Shown here piece by piece: positions 1 through 8,663 of a stretch of 14,807 bases of DNA (its first letter is position 1; each line of letters starts with the position of its first letter). The stretch covers positions 1 to 14,807 of the forward strand of contig LSCC01000048.1 of the NCBI GenBank assembly GCA_001577215.1, written 5' to 3'. The position numbers were made by a program, and so were the translations under genes. Source of the DNA: Fidelibacterota bacterium TCS52. Its GTDB lineage: Bacteria; Fidelibacterota; Fidelibacteria; Fidelibacterales; Fidelibacteraceae. The notes under the pieces are model-generated. The model was not told where the DNA came from. It did no database searches and saw nothing but the letters and a program-made list of their open reading frames with translations.

Positions 1-1096
1 TATAAAGATGAGGTTGAAAAATAGCTATTATTCTTTTATTTGCATATGCGAATCTTATTGATTCTAATGTTGCCTTTATCTCTGAAGGATGATGAGCATA
101 ATCATCAATAAAAATAGTGTTATTAATTTTGTGTTTTATTTCAAAACGACGATTCACTCCCTTGTATTTTGTTAAGCCGTTTTTTATTTTGTCAATTGGA
201 ATTTTTAGTTGGTGAGATAATGCTATAACACCAGCTGCATTTTTTATATTATGGATACCAATTACATTTAATTTAAAAATATCTAATAATTCATTTTTAT
301 AATATATTTTAAAGAGTGAATATAGTTCTTGTGTTTCGGAAAGTTTTATTTGATAATCGGCTTTTTTGTCAAATCCATAAGAAATAATCCGTGATTTAAT
401 TTCCGGAATTATATTTTGAATATTTTCATCATCTATGCAAAGAACAATAAATCCCTCTTTTGAAGTTGAGTTTGCATATTTTAAAAATGATGTTTTCATA
501 TCTTTAATATCTGAATAAATATCAGAATGATCCATTTCAATATTAGTAATTATTGAATAAGTAGGAGGGAGGGCAAGAAAAGTTCTGTCATATTCATCTG
601 CTTCATAAATTATATATTTACCCTTACCAAGTAACGAATTAGAATTGACATTTTTTAGAATTCCTCCGATAATAAATGTTGGATCTAAATCTGCTTCCAT
701 AAAAACAATACTTGTAATTGATGAAGTTGTTGTTTTTCCATGTGTTCCGGAGATTCCAACTCCATAAGACCAAAGTTTAATTAATTTTCCTAAAAATTCA
801 GCTCTACGGATTATAGGAATATTTTGCTTTTTTGCTTTTATTATTTCAGAATTCGTTTTTGTTATCGCACTGCTATAGACAACAACATCTTGACAGTTTA
901 TATTTTTATCAGAATGACCAATAGCAATTTTTATTCCAAGTTTCTCTAATTGTTTTGTGTTTTCGGATCTATTAGCATCTGAGCCACTTACAGAATATCC
1001 TATTTGTTGAAGAATCTTTGCGATGGCACTCATTCCAATGCCGCCAATTCCTACCATATGAATACTTTTTATTTCTTTTAAATTGATATCTTTCAT
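1..1096 (-). CDS. murC: MurC, UDP-N-acetylmuramate--L-alanine ligase (C-terminus cut by window edge)
   Basis: Cytoplasmic ATP-dependent ligase that adds L-alanine to UDP-MurNAc, the first step of stem-peptide assembly. I translated it by hand from the ATG at 1096; 365 codons are visible of a usual 450-480. The N-terminal Rossmann domain has a glycine-rich VGIGGIGMSAIA near residues 15-26. The Mur ligase P-loop GTHGKTT is at 117-123. EADEYDRTF at 165-173 replaces the more common EADESDxSF and is a form I associate with FCB bacteria. HNIKNA is at 282-287 and the C-terminal domain opens with DDYAHHPSEI at 331-340. The frame stays open to base 1, where FQPHLY begins the usual FQPHxYSRT motif. It starts 1 bp after the murG stop. 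AGGA about 11 bases upstream may act as ribosome binding site. Identity is secure; only the C-terminal end is missing. Confidence 0.97.
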   Translation of the reverse strand, partial: MKDINLKEIKSIHMVGIGGIGMSAIAKILQQIGYSVSGSDANRSENTKQLEKLGIKIAIGHSDKNINCQDVVVYSSAITKTNSEIIKAKKQNIPIIRRAEFLGKLIKLWSYGVGISGTHGKTTTSSITSIVFMEADLDPTFIIGGILKNVNSNSLLGKGKYIIYEADEYDRTFLALPPTYSIITNIEMDHSDIYSDIKDMKTSFLKYANSTSKEGFIVLCIDDENIQNIIPEIKSRIISYGFDKKADYQIKLSETQELYSLFKIYYKNELLDIFKLNVIGIHNIKNAAGVIALSHQLKIPIDKIKNGLTKYKGVNRRFEIKHKINNTIFIDDYAHHPSEIKATLESIRFAYANKRIIAIFQPHLY

Positions 1097-1097
1097 T

Positions 1098-2252
1098 TTA
1101 TTTGTGATCCTTTTTCAGATCGATCAATATTTTTTTTGCAACAATTGTTGCAGAGTCTAATTGCTTTATTTTTCGTAATGCATTTTTCATTTTGAAAATC
1201 TTATGTTTATCATTTACAAGTTCATCAATAGTAGATATTAAATTATTATCATTTAAATTTTTCTCTTCTATTATGATTGCTGCTCCGATTTTTTCTAATG
1301 ATCTTGCATTAACAAGCTGATGACTCGCGGCTGCAGATGGTAGAGGAATTAATAATGAAGGAATATGCATTTTCTTTATTTCTGCAATTGTCAAAGCTCC
1401 TGCTCGTGAAATGATTAAATCTGCTGAAGAGTAGGCTTCTGACATGTTATAAACATAGGGTGTTAGAAAAATTGATGAAATATTTCCCAATTGTTCTTTT
1501 ATTTCAATATAATTTTTTCTTCCCGTTTGCCAAATGAATTGTACATTTAATTTATCAATGATCTCTTTGATATTTTTTAAAAAATATTTGTTAATACTTT
1601 TTGAACCTTGACTCCCACCAAAAATAAAAATTGTGAATTTGGTTTTTGAGAGATGAAATGGAACTACTGCTTTTGATTTGCTAAGTAATTTTATATTTTT
1701 TTGTGTTGGATTACCGGATTTAATTAATTTTACTTCTTTAGAGATATATTTTTTAATTTCTTTATAAGCATAAAAAATAATTCTAGAATTTTTTGATAAA
1801 ATTCTAGTTGTTAAACCGGGATATCCATTCTGTTCTTGTAGGTAAAGTGGTATATTATTTTTGATAGCTATTTTTCCTGGAATAGCAGTTACATATCCAC
1901 CTGTTCCAATTACAGCATCTACTTCCATATCATTAAAAATCCTTTTAACTTTTCTCATGGATAAAAGAATTCTAATAGGAAGTAAAAGATTATTCAATAT
2001 TGACCTGATGTTGATAGTTCTTGCAAAACCTTTGATCTTTAGTAAAGAATATGGAATGTCTATGTGGTTAATTAATATCTCTTCAATTCCAAATTGTGAA
2101 CCGATATAAAATAATTTTAGATCTTTTTTTGGAAAATACTTGTGAAAATATGAACGGATACCCTCAATTATTGACATAGCCGGATAATAATGCCCGCCGG
2201 TTCCTCCACCGGTTATAACTATTGTGATTTTTTTATTTTTTATTTTTCCCAT
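1098..2252 (-). CDS. murG: MurG, UDP-GlcNAc:lipid I N-acetylglucosaminyltransferase
   Basis: Peripheral membrane GT-B glycosyltransferase of 384 residues. It adds GlcNAc to lipid I on the inner face of the cytoplasmic membrane, forming lipid II. The N-terminal acceptor-domain loop GGGTGGHYYPA is at 15-25, a second glycine loop GTGGYVTA at 116-123, and the C-terminal donor-domain loop GGSQGS at 212-217. SRAGALTIAE at 282-291 contains the conserved glutamate of the UDP-GlcNAc site (E291). PLPSAAASHQ followed by LVNA, through 316, matches the family's HQxxNA segment, though the acidic residue common just before HQ is absent here (AAAS). The start overlaps the end of ftsW by 13 bp, and AGGAAA lies a few bases upstream of the ATG. 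Length is slightly above the usual 350-370. Identity is secure. Confidence 0.97.
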   Translation of the reverse strand: MGKIKNKKITIVITGGGTGGHYYPAMSIIEGIRSYFHKYFPKKDLKLFYIGSQFGIEEILINHIDIPYSLLKIKGFARTINIRSILNNLLLPIRILLSMRKVKRIFNDMEVDAVIGTGGYVTAIPGKIAIKNNIPLYLQEQNGYPGLTTRILSKNSRIIFYAYKEIKKYISKEVKLIKSGNPTQKNIKLLSKSKAVVPFHLSKTKFTIFIFGGSQGSKSINKYFLKNIKEIIDKLNVQFIWQTGRKNYIEIKEQLGNISSIFLTPYVYNMSEAYSSADLIISRAGALTIAEIKKMHIPSLLIPLPSAAASHQLVNARSLEKIGAAIIIEEKNLNDNNLISTIDELVNDKHKIFKMKNALRKIKQLDSATIVAKKILIDLKKDHK

Positions 2253-3361
2253 TTTATTGATTTCCTTTCTTTCAGATATATATTAAATACTATTCCTAAT
2301 AATACTCCGTTAATTAAAATTTGAGAACCTGAATAACTTACAAAAGGCATTGGTAAACCTGTTACTGGACCAATTCCCGAACAAACCGAAGCGTTGAATA
2401 GAGCATAAATAATTATTGATAAGGCAGTTGAAAAAATAATTAATTGTCCAAATTGATCCTTGACATGTTTAGCTATTTTATGCATACTGAAAAACAATAC
2501 GAAAAATAAAGAGATAAAAAACGCTGATCCGATAAATCCTAATTCTTCACCAATAATGGAAAATATAAAATCGGTATTAGCTTCAGGTAAGAACAGATTT
2601 TTTCCCATACTATTTCCTATTCCTTGTCCAAAAATTCCTCCATTTGCCAAACTGATCAATGATTGATTTATTTGGTATGCACTATTTTTAGTGTCAGATG
2701 AATCCATAAAAGTTAAGATCCTATTCCACCTGTATGGCTCAATTCTTATATAAATGAAACCTAATATACCTATTATGGAAGATACACCTGCGATATGTAG
2801 AAATTTTGCTCCACCAACATATAAAGTAACAATACAAATAAAATAAATAATAACTGCTGATGAAAAATCAGGTTGAGATGCTATTAAAATTACGAAAATT
2901 GTTATTATTGCAAAAGCAGGGAAAAATCCTCTTTTAAAATCTGTAATTTCTGAATTATGTTTTGTGATATAATTGGCTAAAAATATTATTAAAAATAACC
3001 TGGCAACTTCGCTAGTTTGAATCGATGTTGAACCAATTGAAAACCAACGAGCTGGAATTGAAGAATTACTAATTGTCTTTTTTATTATTGGGATAATGAT
3101 AATAACAAGAGTGATGATAAATAAGATACTCACAGCTTTTTTCATATATTTGTAATCAATGAAAAGAAAAGTTAAGCATATTAATATTCCAAATAGTAAT
3201 CGTTTAATATGTTGTAAGAAGAAATAGTAACTCTTTCCAGTTTTTTCAAAAGCTATTTTATTGCTTGCGGAATATTGCATAACAATTCCTAATCCTATTA
3301 ATAATAGGAGCGTAATAATAAATATTTTAAATATTAAGGGATTTTTACTTTTAGTTTTCAT
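2240..3361 (-). CDS. ftsW: FtsW, SEDS-family septal peptidoglycan glycosyltransferase
   Basis: Polytopic membrane protein of 373 residues. SEDS proteins polymerise lipid II; FtsW does this at the septum with the transpeptidase encoded by ftsI. Many hydrophobic segments run from about residue 8 to 362, consistent with ten helices. The signature KNSAYQINQ through GQGIGNS spans 225-251. TDFIFSIIGEE at 263-273 contains the aspartate (D264) that corresponds to the catalytic residue in RodA/FtsW. QPDFSSA at 163-169 is a variant of QPDFGTA. The C-terminal signature reads GLPMPFVSYSGS at 335-346 where PFxSYGGS is usual. RodA is the alternative, but position between murD and murG fits FtsW. It overlaps murD by 11 bp and murG by 13 bp, and has no clear Shine-Dalgarno, so translational coupling is likely. 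Confidence 0.95.
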   Translation of the reverse strand: MKTKSKNPLIFKIFIITLLLLIGLGIVMQYSASNKIAFEKTGKSYYFFLQHIKRLLFGILICLTFLFIDYKYMKKAVSILFIITLVIIIIPIIKKTISNSSIPARWFSIGSTSIQTSEVARLFLIIFLANYITKHNSEITDFKRGFFPAFAIITIFVILIASQPDFSSAVIIYFICIVTLYVGGAKFLHIAGVSSIIGILGFIYIRIEPYRWNRILTFMDSSDTKNSAYQINQSLISLANGGIFGQGIGNSMGKNLFLPEANTDFIFSIIGEELGFIGSAFFISLFFVLFFSMHKIAKHVKDQFGQLIIFSTALSIIIYALFNASVCSGIGPVTGLPMPFVSYSGSQILINGVLLGIVFNIYLKERKSIKWEK

Positions 3362-4721
3362 ATTTGTAGAGTTCTTTTAATTTATTGAAAATAGTTTTAA
3401 AATGTTCACCTCTCTTTTCAAAATTTGCATATTGATCATAACTGGAACAGGAGGGAGACAAAAGTATAATTTCGTTTTTGTTGGCATTTTTTAATGCATT
3501 ATTAATTGCCACATCCAATACTTTTGAATTGATAATCTTTATATTTTTTAATTGTGAATTTATTTTATTTTCTGTTTCACCAATTGTATATACTGTTTTT
3601 ACATTTTTATTTATCAGTTCTTGTAATTCGGAGAAATCTGTATCTTTGTCTTTCCCACCTAATATTAAATGAATTGGATCATTAAAACTGTTTAAAGCAA
3701 CTTTCACTGAATCTGTATTTGTTGCTTTAGAATCATTATAAAAGCTAACTCCGTTAATTTCTCCGCAAAATTCGATGCGATGAGAAATCGTTTTAAATGT
3801 AGATAATGAGCTAACTGTTCCTGTTTCAGTATTTAAAAAAGGATACGCAGCAGAAAATGCGGCTAATATGTTATACTGATTATGTTCTCCAATTAGTTGG
3901 ATCTTATTTTTCATTAGCTTGTGCCATTGTGAATTTATTTTGTAATGAAAATATGTTTCGTCAAAATATGCAAATTGATCTCTATTTTTTTTCATTGAAA
4001 TGTTTACAATATTTGATTTTGGTTTTGAAAATTTTAAAACATTTTCATCATCAACATTTAATATTGCAATATCATTTTTTGATTGATTAGTAAATATTTT
4101 TACTTTCGTTTCTGCATATTCATTAAATGAACTATATCGGTCAAGATGATCGGGTGTAATGTTCAATAAAACAGCAACATTCGGTTTGAAATTTAAAATA
4201 TTCTCTAATTGAAAACTGCTGATCTCTACAACATAAATTGGCTTAATGTTTTTTTGGAGTGAGGCAAAAACAGCTTCTGAAAATGCTAAACCGATATTAC
4301 CGCAAGCTATTGAAAAAATTCCAGATCGGTTTAAAATATCTGCTGTTAATTTTGCAGTTGTGGATTTTCCATTTGAACCGGTAATTGCAATAATTTGAAA
4401 ATTTACAAAATTGTAGGCAATTTCAATCTCTGATACTATGGAAATATTCAATTGTTTAATTTTTTGAATAATAGGAATTGTATCCGGAATTCCAGGACTG
4501 ATTATAACAAAATCGGAATTAAATATTTTTTCACTATGTTTTCCGAATTCACTTTCGATATTTAATTTTTTCAATAGTTGTTTTGTTTTATCATCAATTG
4601 CATTTTTATCATTGTCGCTGAGTAATACATTTGCTTGATAATGAGAAAGTAATTTGGCTACCCCGATACCACTTCTTTTAGCTCCTAATACCGTAATATT
4701 TTTATTTTTTACATTGATCAT
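3351..4721 (-). CDS. murD: MurD, UDP-MurNAc-L-alanine--D-glutamate ligase
   Basis: Cytoplasmic Mur ligase of 456 residues that adds D-glutamate to UDP-MurNAc-L-Ala. An N-terminal Rossmann-like domain (VLGAKRSGIGVAK at 11-23; SPGIP at 75-79) is followed by the ATPase domain with P-loop GSNGKST at 115-121. Further motifs are NITPDHLDRY, GEHNQYN, and SHRIEF with NDSKATN at the start of the C-terminal domain. LGGKDKDTDF and LSPSCSSYDQYANFEKRG complete the MurD pattern; the last matches the usual LSPACASFDxFxxxExRG. It begins 18 bp after mraY, the widest gap in the operon. No strong Shine-Dalgarno is visible before ATG 4721. Length and motif order are normal for the family. Confidence 0.97.
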   Translation of the reverse strand: MINVKNKNITVLGAKRSGIGVAKLLSHYQANVLLSDNDKNAIDDKTKQLLKKLNIESEFGKHSEKIFNSDFVIISPGIPDTIPIIQKIKQLNISIVSEIEIAYNFVNFQIIAITGSNGKSTTAKLTADILNRSGIFSIACGNIGLAFSEAVFASLQKNIKPIYVVEISSFQLENILNFKPNVAVLLNITPDHLDRYSSFNEYAETKVKIFTNQSKNDIAILNVDDENVLKFSKPKSNIVNISMKKNRDQFAYFDETYFHYKINSQWHKLMKNKIQLIGEHNQYNILAAFSAAYPFLNTETGTVSSLSTFKTISHRIEFCGEINGVSFYNDSKATNTDSVKVALNSFNDPIHLILGGKDKDTDFSELQELINKNVKTVYTIGETENKINSQLKNIKIINSKVLDVAINNALKNANKNEIILLSPSCSSYDQYANFEKRGEHFKTIFNKLKELYKYEN

Positions 4722-4739
4722 AATTGTTCAGCTTTAGAT

Positions 4740-5843
4740 TTACCTAATTTTAAATGTTGCTAATGAAATTAAAGCTAATAATACTCCCAATATCCAAAAT
4801 CGAATAACGATCTTTGATTCCGGCCAACCTTTTAATTCAAAATGATGATGTATTGGCGACATCTTAAATAATTTTTCACCTTTTCCTCTTTTTCGTAATG
4901 TGAATTTAAAATATGAGACCTGTAAAATTACACTAACTGCTTCAATTACAAAAATGCCTCCAATAATAATAAGCATAATTTCTTTTTTTAATAATACTGC
5001 AGTTGTTCCGATCGTTGCACCATAAGCTAATGAACCAACATCACCCATAAAAATTTCCGCAGGTTTTGCATTAAACCATAAAAAACCTAACATTCCACCA
5101 ACCATTGCCGATAAAAATACAGTTAATTCTCCCGATCCGGGAAGATATAAAATATTTAAATAGCTACTAAAATCTACTCTACCAGTGATGTAAGCAATTG
5201 CTGCCATAACAAATGCAACAATAGCTAAAAGTCCTGAAGATAAACCATCAAGTCCATCTGTAAGATTTACTGCATTAGAAAAACCAGTTATGAAAATAAT
5301 AATTATTGGTATGTAAAAAAATCTAAGATTGATTACCGTATCCTTTAGAAATGGAAGTGTAGTGCTAGATTTTAAGCTATCTATTGCCGGTAAATAATAC
5401 ATTATCAGTGCAACAATTAATCCCAGTGTAAATTGTCCTAAAAGTTTATATTTTGCAACTAATCCTTCTTTCATATTTTTTACAACTTTGAGATAATCAT
5501 CTAAAAAACCTATTAATCCCATCCAAATTGTCGCAAATAATGATAATTGAATATATTTATTGGCAAGATCAGCCCATAGAAGAATTGGAACAATTACTGA
5601 TAAATGGATCAGTAATCCACCCATAGTTGGAGTCCCTTTTTTATTTAGATGAGTATTAGGACCATTTTCTCTTATTGTTTCACCAATATTAAATTTTTTC
5701 AAAAGACGAATAATTGCTGGGCCAAAAATAAAACTAATCAACAACGCGGATATTGCCGCAGCTGCACTTCTGAATGAAATATAACTTAAAAGATTTAATC
5801 CCGAAATACTTTCTCTTAATGGGTATAATAATTGATATAACAT
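4740..5843 (-). CDS. mraY: MraY, phospho-N-acetylmuramoyl-pentapeptide transferase
   Basis: Integral membrane enzyme of 367 residues that transfers phospho-MurNAc-pentapeptide from UDP to undecaprenyl phosphate, making lipid I. About ten hydrophobic helices are visible. Diagnostic motifs are RENGPNTHLNKKGTPTMGG at 58-76, the aspartate pair FLDDY at 113-117, NLTDGLDGL at 193-201, FMGDVGS at 265-271 and the cytoplasmic histidine loop SPIHHHFE at 329-336. These cover the Mg2+ and nucleotide site of the polyprenyl-phosphate N-acetyl-hexose-1-phosphate transferase family. Length matches the E. coli type (about 360); the longer form, around 400 or more, known from many Bacteroidetes is not seen. 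It starts 2 bp after murF and has one of the clearest ribosome binding sites in the operon, GAGGA, 7 bases from the ATG. Confidence 0.98.
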   Translation of the reverse strand: MLYQLLYPLRESISGLNLLSYISFRSAAAAISALLISFIFGPAIIRLLKKFNIGETIRENGPNTHLNKKGTPTMGGLLIHLSVIVPILLWADLANKYIQLSLFATIWMGLIGFLDDYLKVVKNMKEGLVAKYKLLGQFTLGLIVALIMYYLPAIDSLKSSTTLPFLKDTVINLRFFYIPIIIIFITGFSNAVNLTDGLDGLSSGLLAIVAFVMAAIAYITGRVDFSSYLNILYLPGSGELTVFLSAMVGGMLGFLWFNAKPAEIFMGDVGSLAYGATIGTTAVLLKKEIMLIIIGGIFVIEAVSVILQVSYFKFTLRKRGKGEKLFKMSPIHHHFELKGWPESKIVIRFWILGVLLALISLATFKIR

Positions 5844-5845
5844 TA

Positions 5846-7207
5846 TTAAGTCCTCGGTTTTTTTAATTTTTCGATAATTGTTTCCATTTTTAATCCACGG
5901 GAACCTTTTATATAAATTATATCATTTGGCTTTACCAAGGAAATTAACGTTTCAGCCAATGACTTTTTTTTATCAAAATGAATAGCATTCATCATGTCAT
6001 ATTGTCTTGCACTCTCGATTGTATGTTTTGTGTTTTCACCATAACAAAATAAGTAGTTAATCTTTGATTCGGCAATTTGAGCACCAATATTTTTATGACT
6101 TGATTCTGATAATTCACCCATTTCCAACATATCGCCTAAAACCATAATTGTTTTACCTTTTGAGTTCATTTCATTGAGTGATCTAATTGCTAAATTTGTT
6201 GATAATGGATTTGCATTGTAAGTATCATTGATAATAAAGTAATCGTTTAAATTAATTATGTTTCCTCTACCTTGTGGTGTGTTGAAATCTTGTATTTGCT
6301 TAATAATGGCACCGGTTGACAAACCGAATGTTTTTCCAACTGTTAATGCAGCGGCAGCATTTTGAGCGGCACCATAACCAATAGAATTAAGTTTAATACT
6401 TTTTCCCATATATTCTAAAGTATATCTTCCAAATTGATCATAATCAATGATCTTTAGTTCATAATCTGCATTCGATTTTATACTGTAAGTAACCTTTTTA
6501 ATGTCATTATTGTTATATTCTTTAATCCTAAAATCATCATTATTGATGAAAATAATTCCATTATCATCAACAGAATCAAATAATTCAAATTTTGCCTTTT
6601 GAACATTTTCAATTGAACCAAATCCTTCGATATGTGCTTTTGAAATAGAAGTTATTAATCCATAATCTGGCTTAATTATTTTACAAAGTGTTGCTATTTC
6701 ACCAATATGATTAGCACCCATTTCAATAACTGCAAAATCATCATTTTTGTCTACTTGTAAAATTGATAGAGGTAAACCAATATGATTATTATAATTTTTG
6801 ATCGAATGAGTTACAGAAAACGACGATCCTAATACTTTACTGATCAAGTTTCTTGTTGTTGTTTTTCCAGCACTTCCGGTAATAGTAAATATTTTTGCCT
6901 TAATAATTTTTCCATAATTGTTAGCTGCTTTTTGTAATGTTTCTAAAGAATTGTCAACTATGATCAGTGGATATTTTAAAAGATTTACATTTTCCTTAAT
7001 TTCTTTTCTCTCCGCAATTGCTGCTACAGCTCCATTTTCTATTGCTGATTTTATATAATTATGTCCATTTGTATTCTCGCCATTAAGAGCACAGAAAATA
7101 TTTCCTTTTTTAATTTCTCTTGAATCTATTGAAATAGAGTAGAAATTATCAAAATTAATATTATTGAATTCTACATTCTGTTGATCAAATATTTCTTTAA
7201 CTTTCAT
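5846..7207 (-). CDS. murF: MurF, UDP-MurNAc-tripeptide--D-alanyl-D-alanine ligase
   Basis: Cytoplasmic Mur ligase of 453 residues that adds the D-Ala-D-Ala dipeptide, completing the UDP-MurNAc-pentapeptide. The N-terminal domain has DSREIKKGNIFCAL (28-41), a substrate-domain pattern shared with MurE. The P-loop is GSAGKTT at 111-117, then EMGANHIGEI at 162-171, AKFELF at 205-210 with the presumed metal-bridging lysine, and NDTYNANP at 327-334. LGDMLEMGELS and a C-terminal KGSRGLKME are typical of MurF. One oddity is the stretch that is often GxHNxxNA in Mur ligases: it reads GYGAAQNA at 277-284. It overlaps murE by 11 bp and precedes mraY by 2 bp. Identity is secure from the EMGANH and NDTYNANP motifs. 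Confidence 0.97.
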   Translation of the reverse strand: MKVKEIFDQQNVEFNNINFDNFYSISIDSREIKKGNIFCALNGENTNGHNYIKSAIENGAVAAIAERKEIKENVNLLKYPLIIVDNSLETLQKAANNYGKIIKAKIFTITGSAGKTTTRNLISKVLGSSFSVTHSIKNYNNHIGLPLSILQVDKNDDFAVIEMGANHIGEIATLCKIIKPDYGLITSISKAHIEGFGSIENVQKAKFELFDSVDDNGIIFINNDDFRIKEYNNNDIKKVTYSIKSNADYELKIIDYDQFGRYTLEYMGKSIKLNSIGYGAAQNAAAALTVGKTFGLSTGAIIKQIQDFNTPQGRGNIINLNDYFIINDTYNANPLSTNLAIRSLNEMNSKGKTIMVLGDMLEMGELSESSHKNIGAQIAESKINYLFCYGENTKHTIESARQYDMMNAIHFDKKKSLAETLISLVKPNDIIYIKGSRGLKMETIIEKLKKPRT

Positions 7208-8660
7208 TATCTTTTATCCATAAATTAATAATTTCTCTATCATCAAAAGAAATCTTTTGCCCATTTATTTCCATATCCCTTTCATCACCTTTACCCAGTA
7301 TTAAAATAATATCGCCTTTTTTTGACCTGTTTAAAATTTCAAAAATTGCCTCTTTTCTATCCTCAATAATAGAAGTTGATTCTTTGTTTTTTATTCCTTT
7401 AATGATATCATTAATTATTTCTGTTGGTGATTCATCTCTGGGATTATCATTTGTTAAAATTATTTCATTAGAATTGTTTTCTGCGATATGACCCATTATA
7501 GGTCGCTTGGTTTTATCTCTGTTTCCGCCACAACCAAAAACAACATTTATATTTCCATTTTTATTAATAACTCTCATTGTATCAAATATTTTTTTCATTG
7601 CGTCGGGAGTGTGAGCAAAATCTATAATTACAGTGCAGTGTTGTTTTGTTTTGATTATTTCCATTCTTCCGGGAATAGGAGGGAGTGATTTTAACTCAAT
7701 ATTTTTTGAATAATCATTTGGAAATAATGTCAGATGAGAAGCAATAGCTCCAAGTAAATTATAAGCATTGAATTTTCCAATTAGTGGAAATTTAATATTA
7801 ATATTTCCTAATGGTGAATGAATAATTCCTGCGGTATTGGTGATATTTAGATCAATTTTTTTGAAGAAATAATCAGCATTGGGGTTATTTAATGAAAATG
7901 ATATTTTTGTGTGATCAATATTTTGATATAATATTTTTCCATATTCATCATCTATATTGATTATTCCATAACCGTTGTTTTGTATTTGATAGAATAACTT
8001 TTTTTTTGCTTTAAAATATTTATTCATTGTTTGGTGATAATCCAAATGATCTTGAGATAAATTTGTAAATAATGCAAGTTTGAATGGTATATTATAAACT
8101 CGTTCGCGATCAAGTCCAATACTTGAAACTTCAATTACAGTATTGTCAATATTTTTACTATTGAAATCTGAAATTGTTTTATAAATATCTAAGCTTTCAG
8201 GTGTAGTTAATAAAAATAATTTTTTATTATTATCGAATGTTTTTATTCCTAAAGTTCCAATATACCCCGTATTGTGATGGTTTATGTCAAACAAATATTT
8301 TAAAATTAATGCAGTTGATGTTTTTCCGTTAGTTCCTGTTATTCCATAAATATTAGATTGCTTTAAAGCAGTATTAAAAAAGTTCTTTGATGTTTTTGCT
8401 AATGTTTTTCTGCTATTTTTTACAATTATTTGTGGTATTGAGATATTTGACGATTTTTTTGTAACTATTATTGCAATTGCACCTTTTTTTATTGCATTAT
8501 CAATAAAATCATGTCCATCAACCTTATTACCTTTAATAGCGATGAATAGATCACCTTGTTTAATGTTTCTTGAATCATACGCAATATTATTAATATTAAT
8601 ATCTTCAATATTAACCGTAACTTTATATTTTACGTCATATAATAATTCTTTCAATAACAT
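7197..8660 (-). CDS. murE: MurE, UDP-MurNAc-dipeptide--meso-diaminopimelate ligase
   Basis: Cytoplasmic Mur ligase of 487 residues adding the third stem-peptide residue. DNPR at 405-408 is the known signature of meso-diaminopimelate enzymes, so I infer mDAP rather than lysine. Other motifs are DSRNIKQGDLFIA at 29-41, P-loop GTNGKTS at 109-115, TTPES at 152-156, TNLSQDHLDYH at 199-209, AKKKLF at 218-223 (K219 the likely carbamylated lysine), GKFNAYN at 295-301, DFAHTPDAM at 347-355 and GCGGNRDKTKRP at 376-387. Two departures stand out: the usual EVSSHxL reads EVSSIGL (I181 for His), and the C-terminal GKGHE reads GKGDE. It starts 3 bp after ftsI, with GGAG about 12 bases upstream of the ATG. 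Confidence 0.97.
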   Translation of the reverse strand: MLLKELLYDVKYKVTVNIEDININNIAYDSRNIKQGDLFIAIKGNKVDGHDFIDNAIKKGAIAIIVTKKSSNISIPQIIVKNSRKTLAKTSKNFFNTALKQSNIYGITGTNGKTSTALILKYLFDINHHNTGYIGTLGIKTFDNNKKLFLLTTPESLDIYKTISDFNSKNIDNTVIEVSSIGLDRERVYNIPFKLALFTNLSQDHLDYHQTMNKYFKAKKKLFYQIQNNGYGIINIDDEYGKILYQNIDHTKISFSLNNPNADYFFKKIDLNITNTAGIIHSPLGNINIKFPLIGKFNAYNLLGAIASHLTLFPNDYSKNIELKSLPPIPGRMEIIKTKQHCTVIIDFAHTPDAMKKIFDTMRVINKNGNINVVFGCGGNRDKTKRPIMGHIAENNSNEIILTNDNPRDESPTEIINDIIKGIKNKESTSIIEDRKEAIFEILNRSKKGDIILILGKGDERDMEINGQKISFDDREIINLWIKDNES

Positions 8661-8663
8661 AAA

